64,000 nucleotides of DNA from the NCBI GenBank assembly GCA_007115705.1, contig QXEO01000531.1:15345998-15409997 (forward strand), read 5' to 3'. The notes beneath the pieces were generated by a model. The model was given only the letters and a program-made list of their open reading frames with translations. It had not been told where the DNA came from and searched no databases. Positions 55,522 through 64,000 of this stretch are shown piece by piece; position 1 is the stretch's first letter, and every line of letters begins with the position of its first letter. This stretch comes from Dactylis glomerata (Eukaryota > Streptophyta > Magnoliopsida > Poales > Poaceae). A program made the position numbers and the translations under genes.

Positions 55522-58500
55522 TCATGATGAGGCTCTGGAGCCGAACGACGCCACCGTGGTGAGCTCGCTGCCACGGAGGAAGCCTGAATACCACTTTGCC
55601 GAGATCCGGGCGTACCTCGTCCTTCCCTCGGCGCCGAAGTCGACGCCGATGAGGCCAAACTGGAACTTGTAGGCGAAGATGTACTCGAACACGTCCATGA
55701 ACGACCACGCGAAGTAGCCGCGGACGTCCGACCCGTTCCTGCAACATGCGCACACATAACGCACATGATCAGAATCAGGAATTAACATTGGTGATGAAAA
55801 TTGAAGCAATTGCGCGCACGCATCCCTGGTCATCTCTTGCAGAACCTGATAGACTGCAGCGCTGCTTCGATGTAAACCTGCAGGAATCGGGACCGGAACT
55901 CGTCGTCGTACAGGAGTCCACCCGATGGGTCCGGCTCATGCCCAGCTCCTGCCCCAGATGCGTACCACAGGAAAATCATGTTAGTAACTTGTTCGCAGAT
56001 TAGTTAAGACTCTTCGGTGAAGAAGGATTTTGAGGGTTTTGGTGTTACCATTTTCGTAGATGACAACCGGAGGGTTCGCGTACTTCATCTGCAGGTGCTC
56101 CAGCAACTTCCTCAGTGCCCACGGCGACTCGTCGTTGCCTAGCCCGAGTCCATGCTGTTTAAATTCTCGACCGTCACGAACACTCGTCTAGGTTTAAGCT
56201 CTCGAGTGCATATGTTCCTTTTATTTGAAATACATTTTTAACATATTTGAAAATATTCTAAAAAAATGTTGTGTATATATCTTCACATCCTACGTCTCAT
56301 GTGGTCATGAGACGTAGATTGTTGTCGGGATTATAACTTAGATTTTGTTGCTATTTCGGAGACGGGTAGGCGAGACTACTTACCAAGTCTTCTTAATCGC
56401 CTTTCTGGTGGTATAGACTTTGAGTGGGTGCCTCGACTGCCTCGTGGTCGTTCGGGTGGCATTCTTGTCAGCGTACGAGCTGACACCATGGAGATTTTGG
56501 CAAGTTCGGATGGTGAGTTTCATATCAAACTCCATATCCGCAATAAGACCGATAACTTTACATGGAGTCTTGGCGCTGTCTATGGTGCTGCTCAGGATGA
56601 GTTTAAGGCCGACTTTTTGCGTGAATTGGTTAATCTAGCAAAAGATAATCCACATCCAATTTTAATTGGGGGTGATTTCAACTTGCTTCGATTCCGTTAT
56701 GAGAAAAGTAAAGGCCGATTTGATAGCCATTGGCCTTTCTTATTTAATATTGTTATTGACAGCTTAGATCTGAGAGAGGTTTTAATGGTGGGAAGACAAT
56801 TTACTTGGGCTAATAGTCTTCCTGACCCAACATATGAGAAACTAGACCGCGTGTTGATGGACACTGATTGGGAAGATAGATACCCATTAGTGACGGTCCG
56901 CGCCCTAGAACGTATTGAGAGGTTGTCAGATCATGCTCCCATACTTTTGTCCACGGGAACGCCACGCCCTATTTGTAGAAAGCAGTTCAAGTTTGAGCTT
57001 GGCTGGCTACATAGGGAAGGGTTTCATGATATGGTAAAAGATGTATGGGAAAGACCGGTGTTGGTATGGTCCCCGATTGAGAGGTGGAATCATAGATTGC
57101 AGGCTATATGCAAACACCTTTCTGGGTGGGCATGTCACATAACTTGTATTCTAAAGCAACATAAGCAAAAACTCTCAACTATAATTGATGAGCTGGAGGC
57201 CTTAGCTGAAGTTCGTCCGCTATCCGTGCATGAGATTGAATTGAAGAGTCAATCAAATGCACAAATAGCGAACCTACTACGGGAAGAGGAGCTCAAATTG
57301 TATCAACGTTCCAAATCACAATTTATACTTGAAGGAGATTCGAATACTAGATACTTCCATGGTGTTGCTAATGGCAGACATAGGAAGAAACGTATTCATT
57401 CTCTTGTTCAGGATGAATGAACGATTGAAGGCCATGAGCAACTTAAGGCCTATATCACGAATTACTATAAAAATTTGTTCGGCGAACCTGATGAAGGTAA
57501 CTTCACATTGGATGAGTCTAGAACATAGGATATTCCCCAAGTCTCCGTTGAGGAGAATGACTTACTTACGGCCGCCTACACTGAGGAGGAAGTAAGAAAG
57601 GCGATCTTCCTAATGGAACACAACAAAGCACCGGGACCTGATGGTTTTCCAGCAGAGTTTTATCAAACTTTTTGGGAAACCATTAAAGCGGACCTTCTAG
57701 ATATGTTCAGCTCTCTTCATGCTGGACAACTAGAGTTGTTTCGGTTGAATTTTGGTGAAATTATCTTGTTACCTAAGGTGAATGAGGCAGAAAGGATACA
57801 ACAATACAGACCTATCTGCCTCTTGAATGTTAGTTTCAAGATCTTCACAAAAGTAGCCACAATTCGACTAAATACTGTAGCTGATCATGTGGTTAGACCG
57901 TCGCAAACAACCTTTATGCAAGGAAGGAATATCCTTGATGGGGTTGTCTTGTTGCATGAGACAGTTCATGAACTACATTCGAAAAAGTTGAATGGGGTTA
58001 TTCTGAAGTTAGATTTTGAGAAGGCTTATGACAAAGTTAAGTGGTCTTTCCTTCAACAAACTCTTAGAATGAAAGGTTTTTCTGAAGAGTGGCGCACTCT
58101 AATTCATAATTTCGTGGCTGGAGGTAGTGTGGCCATCAAAGTCAATAACGAGGTTGGCCGGTATTTCAAGACTAAGAAAGGCCTCAGGCAAGGCGATCCA
58201 TTATCCCCCATGCTATTTAATATAGTGGCGGATATGCTCGCTATTATGATTGAGCGTGCTAAAGTTGATGGCCAAATTGAAGGACTGATTCCTCATCTGG
58301 TGGATGGGGGACTCTCAATCCTTCAATACGCCGACGATACAATTCTTTTTATGGAACATTACGTCGAAAAAGCTCAGAACCTCAAACTAATCTTGGCAAC
58401 ATTCGAGCAGCTTTCGGGTCTGAAGATTAATTTCCATAAGAGTGAACTGTTTTGTTTTGGCGACGCCCATGACGAGGCCAGTCTCTACGCCGACCTCTTC

Positions 58501-61500
58501 GGTTGTGAGCAAGGCCAGTTTCCAATTCGGTATTTGGGCATTCCGATTCATTATCGGAGGCTCACACTCGCTGAATGGAAAATTGTCGAGGAGAGACTTC
58601 AAAAATGATTAAGTAGCTGGAAAGGAAAATTACTATCCCTGGGTGGAAGATTGATACTCATTTACTCAGTACTTTCTAATATGGTACTATACATGATATC
58701 TTTCTTCCTATTGCCGAAAGGAGTCCTTCATAGACTGGATTATTATCGGTCTAGATTCTTCTGGCAAGGGGATAGTGAAAAAAAGAAATATCGACTAGTT
58801 AAATGGAGTGTGGTTTGTACACCCAAAGATCAAGGTGGGTTAGGAATTCATGACCTTCAAGTCAAGAATACCGCACTCCTTGGTAAATGGTTGTTTAAGC
58901 TACTAAACGAGAATGGTATGTGGCAAACCATCCTAAATCGAAAATATGTTGGCTCAAAAGCGTTATCACAAGTTTCTTGGAAATCCGGTGATTCACATTT
59001 TTGGGCGGGTCTGATGGCTACAATGGATAAGTTCTTCAGATTCAGACATTTTTTTTATTAAAGATGGCTCACAGATAAAGTTCTGGGAGGATTCATGGCT
59101 AGGTAATGCCCCTCTCCGAGAACAATATCCTGCGTTATACAATATTGTTCGTTACAAAAGTGATACCTTTGCGAAAGTAATGGCTACCTCACCTCCAGAT
59201 GTAACGTTCAGGCGAGATCTGCTTGGACCAAGACTGGTTGGATGGAATGCCCTTCTTCAACGTTTGGCTACCGTACATCTATCGTCTCAGCCAGACAAGT
59301 TTCGTTGGAATTTACACAAGAATGGTGAATTCTCTGTGGACTCCATGTATAATGCTTTAATCCATCAAAACATACCGGTTGATGATAACAAGATGATTTG
59401 GAAGATGAAGATACCACTTAAAACTAAGGTGTTTGGGTGGTACCTTCGTCGTGGAGTTATTCTCACCAAAGACAATCTGGTTAAACGGAACTGGCATGGA
59501 AACAAGAGTTGTGTTTTTTGTCATCACGATGAGACTATTAAACATCTATTTTTTCAATGCCGGTTCGCAAGGTCTATATGGTCAATCATCCAAGTAGCAT
59601 TTGACCTTTATCCTCCTCGCAGTGTTGCCAATATCTTTGGAAATTGGCTGCATGGTATTGATAATCGGTTTAGAACGCTTATTAGGGTGGGAGCGCTTGC
59701 CGTAATATGGTTGCTATGGCTATGTAGAAATGATATTGCTATGGCTATGTAGAAATGATAAAGTGTTTAATGATAAAATTTCTTCTCCCTTGCAGGTAAT
59801 CTACCGGTGTACCGGTACACTCCGTTTATGGTCGTCTCTTCAGCGGGTGGAGCACCGAGACCTATTTACGGAGGTCTATGCACGATTGAAGAATACAGTG
59901 AGGGATACTTTTTCCCGTCATGGGTGGCAGCATAATCTTCGGATCGGTCCCCCACACCCTTAGGCACTGTTGCGATCATTTTGATATGTAATACGCCTGT
60001 TACTTTTTTAGATTGTGTACTTCTGATCAACTGTGTGCATCTTAGCTATGTAGAGGCTGGGTGTAATACTTAAACCTTTTAAGTAGTAAAGCGCCCTTTA
60101 TCGAAAAAAATGTGGTCTTTTCAAGGAAACCGACCTTTTGTGCGGCATGTGTAAAAAGACAAAGTTCGGTGCTGAAATAAGCCTTTTTCTTTTTTGTCTT
60201 TTTGCACAAGCCACAAAATATCCTTTTTTCCAAAATGGTTTAACATTTTTAAATTTGTTTTTGAGTAAAGGGAGCACATGCACCAGGATCAAAAGTGCAT
60301 TTTCATGTCTTCTGAAATCTGGTACTCCCTCCGATCACTATTACCTATCCTAATGCGGATGTATCTAGGCACTAAAACGTGTCTGGATACATCCGTATTA
60401 GGAGGATAGGTAACGATGGCCGGAGGGAGTACTCTCGATTTATATGGAATGCATGGTCGATATAGTTTATCTCCGAAACTGAATTGAGCAATATAGTTCA
60501 CATATTTGGAATTGGCTTCATGATATTGATCTAAGATTTAGGACACTTATTCGGGTGGAAGTGCTTGCCGTGATATGGTCGCTATAGCTATGTAGGAATG
60601 ACGAAGTTTTTAATGACAAAAATTATTCTTTCTTGCAGGTTATCTATAGATGTACCGGTATTCTTCGTTTATGGTCACCTCTGCAGCGGATAGAGAATCG
60701 TGACCTATTTACGGAGGTATGTACATGTTTTTTTTTTGAATTTGGAGGTATGTACACGGTTGGAGGATACTGCGATGGATTTTTTTTTCTCCTCATGGGT
60801 GACCGCATAATCTACGGACTGGACCTCCACCTTCACCTTAGACGATCTACATTTGCTCATTTTGATATGTATTTCGTCTTTTTTCTTTTTGTATGAGAAA
60901 TGAGAACTAAGTCTTCCGAACGGCTGTGTGCATCCTAGTTATGCAGAGGCTGGGTGTAATTACTTATTTTGAGTAATGAAAGCACCCATTTTTTTTAAAA
61001 AAAATACATCTAAAGCGTACCTGGTGTCTTGAGCTCTGGAATGGCACTGCATAAATGTACATAGAAAATGTCAGGGAATCAGCTGGTTGGTATTCCGGCA
61101 ACTTTTATAAGAGAATTTGCATTCGGCAGATTTTAGACAAAAAGATCCATAATGTTTTCTCCCTGTAATATCTCTATTTAAATGATCACTTCTTACGTGT
61201 GACATATTTGGACGCCGCGTCGGCTGCATAATCTCTCAACTCCTGTTTCAGCTGGCTCGGGTCCGCTTCGACGTAGATCGCACCGTACTGGTTGATCCCC
61301 ACGAAATCGAACGAACCGCGCACCGTCGCCGACTCCTCGGCCGTCAACGCCGGCAACCTGGACCCGGCGTTCCTCCTCATCACCGGCGGATAGTCGCCGT
61401 ACACCAAAGGATGCATGAACCTATTATTTGGCACTGCCATGGCTTCAGAAATATGCAAGACGTACATTTCGGAGTACAAAAGATGCATCCAGTTTGAAGT

Positions 61501-63008
61501 CACAGAAGAATTGAATCGGAACGAGTGGATCAGAGATTTACCATCCGAGTGTGAAGTCATTCATTCTTTCAGCTGCTGCTACATCCTCTGGTTTCGGTGT
61601 TGCCGGCTCATACCACCAGGCGAGCAACGTGAGCCCAATCCGTCCACCTTGCTCAGCCTACAAAATACGAATTCATTAGCAGGAGATCAGTTCACATGAA
61701 TGGAATCCCAAAGAGAAGATGTGTTGAGTAGCAAACCTGGTATTTGCGCCTATAGAGGGACACCATGGAGGCGTGCGCGAGCAGCAGGTGGTGAGCGACG
61801 ACGTACGGCTCCGTCGAGGAGTTTCCCTCGGCGCAGGTGGTTCCGGGCGGGAATCCGAACGGGGACGAGCACCGCCGTGGTGGGAGGTAGCCCATGTCGT
61901 AGCCACCGAGCGGCTCGATGTTAGGCTCGTTCACGGTGGTCCAATGCTTCACCCTGTCGCCGAAGCTCCTGAAGCACACGTCGGCGTACGCCGTGAAATC
62001 CTCTCTGCATTCATGGCGGCTCCACTCGCACGGTCAGAGTTAATTCAGAACAGAACAAAGTAATCAAGCTAGGTAGTACATGATCCTAGGACTGAGCAAG
62101 CCATTGTATTCATCTTGAAGAGCCTGAGGAAGGTCGAAGTGATAGATCGTGATGTGAGGTTGTATTCCTGCAATGCGATCACGAGGTCAAACGTTGGCGT
62201 TTACAGATAGCCTGTCCAAACTGAAGAAACAAACCAAATTAGGATTACCGTGTTTGAGGAGTTCATCTACAAGGTTGTTGTAGTATTCTAACCCCTTCGG
62301 GTTTACGGCTCCTCGCCCATCTGCAGTTACACATGTACACAACTATAAACTCCTCCAAACAAGGCCGAAGACATGATTGGTTTATGAGAGTACCTGGAAT
62401 AAGCCGTGACCAGGAGATGGAGAACCTGTAGGCGTCCAGGCCCATCTCATGCATGAGCTTCACATCTTCCTGCAATTGATCGATGACCATCAGCATAGGT
62501 TTAGAAAACAGACCTTCCCCTTACTGACCTGGGATTGGAAAACATGCCTTGTACTTGTGGTACTGATCGGCAGCCACGTCTGCCGTGGCATGGTCGAATG
62601 CATAGCCTTGGAGAGCACAGATATAGTAGTACTACTTATTAGAAACAGAATTGCATGAACTTCAGAAGGCGAACTAGATTGCTAGGCGATGCTAACCCTG
62701 GTGCGTGTGTGTGTCCCAGATGCTCGGCTTCTTCCCGTCCTCTGCCCACGCGCCTTCAACCTGCCCAAGAACATAATCTCTGAGTTGCAGTTGCAGTTGC
62801 AGAGCTAGTGAATTACTGCAACAGACTACGACTGCATCATCGATCTTCATCGGCTTTTGCTGCGAACCTGGTAAGCCGACGAGCCTGCTCCGAAGACGAA
62901 CCCCTCCGGAAAGTCATGCCGGGTGATCGCCGTCGCCGAGACGAGCTCGAACAAGAGGACGGCGAGAAGCGAGCGCAGGCGTGAACCGCTACCACGGCTC
63001 TGTTCCAT
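55522..63008 (-). CDS. GH1 beta-glucosidase, secreted, 12 exons, 514 residues
   Basis: Exons on the minus strand: 63008-62868, 62760-62697, 62606-62548, 62469-62394, 62320-62249, 62167-62080, 62004-61737, 61657-61542, 61420-61197, 56165-56049, 55948-55846, 55738-55522. Phases agree to a natural TGA. Residues 1-27 are a signal peptide (LRSLLAVLLFELVSATA), so the enzyme enters the secretory pathway. HDFPEGFVFGAGSSAYQ is the GH1 N-terminal signature. TVNEPN carries the acid/base Glu193 and IYENG the nucleophile Glu407. GYFAWSFMDVFEY is the sugar-binding loop, ending in Tyr where many members have Trp. Family members cleave beta-glucosides such as defence or hormone conjugates; the substrate is not predictable here. 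Intron 3 has a GC donor. Intron 9 is 5 kb and contains LINE sequence. The exon 10 acceptor (56166) is the least certain junction. Confidence 0.9.
56290..56317. repeat. Perfect 12-base inverted repeat at LINE 5' junction
   Basis: CTACGTCTCATG and CATGAGACGTAG are separated by tggt. The structure overlaps the presumed target duplication atgtggtc (56299-56306) of the LINE in intron 9. Confidence 0.8.
56307..60109 (+). mobile_element. L1-type LINE inserted in intron 9 of the GH1 gene
   Basis: The copy lies in the plus orientation, opposite to the host gene. It is 5'-truncated within the endonuclease domain and ends with a short A run (60104-60110). The bases atgtggtc occur at 56299-56306 and again at 60110-60117, a plausible short target duplication. 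ORF2 is nearly complete. The 3' untranslated part shares tgtgtgcatct and aggctgggtgtaat with the other LINE copies in this window. Confidence 0.88.
56310..59963 (+). pseudogene. LINE ORF2: endonuclease, reverse transcriptase, zinc-binding domain
   Basis: The frame begins inside the endonuclease (VAISETGRRDYL), shows GGDFNLLR and LSDHAPILL, then RT with NKAPGPDGFPAEFY, RPICLLNVSFKIFTK, GLRQGDPLSPMLFN and the catalytic YADD (about 58328). The C-terminal reverse-transcriptase zinc-binding region follows (WYLRRGVILTK, CVFC, HLFFQC). Lesions are few: in-frame stops at 57418, 57526 and 58606, one extra T in the run at about 59050-59056, and a 25-base tandem duplication (59711-59735 repeated at 59736-59760) that breaks the end. 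The copy is therefore not very old but is inactive. Confidence 0.88.
60324..60429. mobile_element. Stowaway-type MITE, 106 bp
   Basis: CTCCCTCCGATC on the left and GGCCGGAGGGAG on the right are flanked by TA (60322-60323 and 60430-60431). The arms continue with acctatcctaatgcggatgt and its near complement, a different subfamily from the 94-base copies. It lies in intron 9 of the GH1 gene. Confidence 0.9.
60505..61010 (+). mobile_element. LINE 3' fragment in intron 9 of the GH1 gene
   Basis: The fragment starts in the last domain of ORF2 (ttggcttcatgatattgatc, then a Tyr-Arg-Cys-Thr-Gly motif) and ends with ggctgggtgtaattactta and an A-rich tail near 61010. The string ggaggtatgtacac is repeated (60714 and 60745) around a T-rich run, a small duplication specific to this copy. 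Stops interrupt the frame. It belongs to the same family as 56307-60109. Confidence 0.82.
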
Positions 63009-63446
63009 CGACAGGGCGTGTAAACCGCCGCACTGCTGCTGCAATGCGGATGTGCGGTGCAGTGGTCAGGTGGATGGAGGCTATGGAGCGGGGGGACGAC
63101 AGCCGGGGCCAGGGAGAGGGAGCGGTGAGAGGGAGAGGCACCGCTTGGCTCGCTTGGACGGGCGTAGTCCAGCCGAAGATGCGCGCTTCCCGTCTCCGTC
63201 ATGTTTGAAGATGCCTCGCCATTTCAGGATACGGCCAAGACCGTCCATAGGTTGCCATTTTCTGGACACGTCGCAGCCCGTCCGTATGATGATTCTGCCA
63301 CTGCGAGTCTTGTGAAGTCGGTAGGTCATCGGTTCGAAAATTTTACACGATAAGGGCCCTTGCCCTGGTTCCATTTCCATATAAAAGAAACAAGCGAGTT
63401 CGTTACAACAAAAACTAAGGAAAAGGAAAGATAGTTCTGCTGAAAC
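63009..63446 (-). promoter_or_regulatory. Upstream region of the GH1 gene
   Basis: About 440 bases separate the ATG from the next LINE copy. The minus strand reads tttcttttatatggaaatgg at about 63389-63370, a possible TATA box that would give a leader of roughly 330 bases. No nearer TATA box is evident. The LINE insertion may have removed or displaced more distal promoter sequence. Confidence 0.35.
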
Positions 63447-64000
63447 TTTTTTTTCTCAAAAATGGGCGCGTTTATTACTCAAACAAGCAATTACATCTGG
63501 CCTATGCATAGCTAAGATGCACATAACCGTTCAAAAATCTCAAGATCTCACAACGAAAATGAAAAAAGACGAAATACATATCAATGTTGAGCAATTGTAG
63601 ATCGCCTAAGGTGAAGGTGGAGGACCAATCCGTAGTTTATGCGGCCACCCATATAGGGAAAAAGTATCCCTCGCTGTAACCTCCAACCGTGTACAGACCT
63701 CCATAAATAGGTCCCGATGCTCCATCCGCTGAAGAGGTGACCATAAACAGAGAATACCTGTACATCTGTAGATAATCTGGAAGAGAGAACAATTTTTATC
63801 ATTAAATTTTTTGTCATTTCTACATAGCCAAATTGACCATATAATGGCCAACGCTCCCACCCTAATAAGCCTCCTAAACCTTTAGATCAATACCATGAAG
63901 CCAGTTTCCGAAGATATTGGCAACGCTAGTCGGAGAATACAGGCTAGACGCTACTTGAATGAGTTCTGCTAAAACTTAAAGAACAACAAGTTCAAAAGCA
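63447..64000 (-). mobile_element. LINE 3' region (runs off right edge)
   Basis: Poly-T at 63449-63457 marks the 3' end on the minus strand. Upstream on that strand come the family's gcatcttagctatgcatagg region and the end of ORF2 (63860-63606: ALAIIWSIWLCRND, IYRCTGILCLW, WPHKLRIGPP). It is related to the copies at 6491 and 56307. The insertion lies about 440 bases upstream of the GH1 start codon. Confidence 0.82.

Noticed and set aside
55746..56003. Plus-strand ORFs across the last GH1 exons
   Set aside because: They are shadows. The minus-strand exons carry the GH1 nucleophile motif and fit splice phases.
63009..63044. Upstream start for the GH1 gene at 63044
   Set aside because: That codon is TTG. 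The ATG at 63008 gives a proper signal peptide and is the first ATG in frame.

Overview
This window looks like a repeat-rich chromosome segment of a large-genome grass, most likely a pooid (Triticeae, oat or ryegrass type). The reasons are plant GT-AG exon structures, Stowaway and Harbinger-type elements with typical grass termini, Tat- and Athila-lineage Ty3/Gypsy elements, Copia elements and L1-type LINEs. There is no bacterial or organellar signature. The species assignment is inference.

Layout. Positions 1-5819 hold two Copia elements. A plus-strand copy (1-1474, visible only from within its RT onward) appears to sit inside the left LTR of a minus-strand copy (1475-5819). The minus copy has nearly identical LTRs and a long pol frame but no recognisable gag. 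Then come a Stowaway MITE (6386-6479) and a 5'-truncated LINE on the minus strand (6491 to about 7620).

Positions 8688-44095 are a nested retrotransposon stack. The outer element D is a plus-strand Tat-lineage Gypsy element. Its integrase is split by the Athila-like element A (10647-28235, target duplication gccac). The 5' LTR of A is split in turn by a minus-strand Tat-like element B (11897-20999, target duplication ccggt). A second Athila-like element C (32635-41093, target duplication tccca) is inserted in the 3' part of D. A and C carry only gag-protease. B carries gag-protease but no RT, RNase H or integrase.

The most interesting signal is an antisense gene block carried by both Tat-type elements (13344-17279 in B, 42017-29670 in D). 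It has its own TATA-like promoter. Its first gene has six exons whose five introns are phase-consistent in B, encoding a gypsy-associated N-terminal domain, an acidic linker, a coiled coil and a conserved C-terminal domain. A second ORF follows. The arrangement is preserved between two well-diverged elements, even though B has lost pol.

Positions 45762-63008 contain two host genes, both on the minus strand and both reconstructable from start to stop. One is a 7-exon, 536-residue BRCT-RING-PHD-like protein (49491 to 45762). The other is a 12-exon, 514-residue secreted GH1 beta-glucosidase (63008 to 55522), whose ninth intron holds an L1-type LINE, a second LINE fragment and a MITE. Between them lie a 3.7 kb TIR element with TTA duplications and an intact ORF (50394-54087), and a probable hAT remnant carrying a foldback Mutator-like MITE (54367-55360). 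Another LINE copy runs off the right edge from about 63447.

The two host genes show no obvious functional link. The rest of the window is a record of transposon insertion: D first, then A, then B within A. C is the youngest large insertion, judged by LTR similarity compared by eye.
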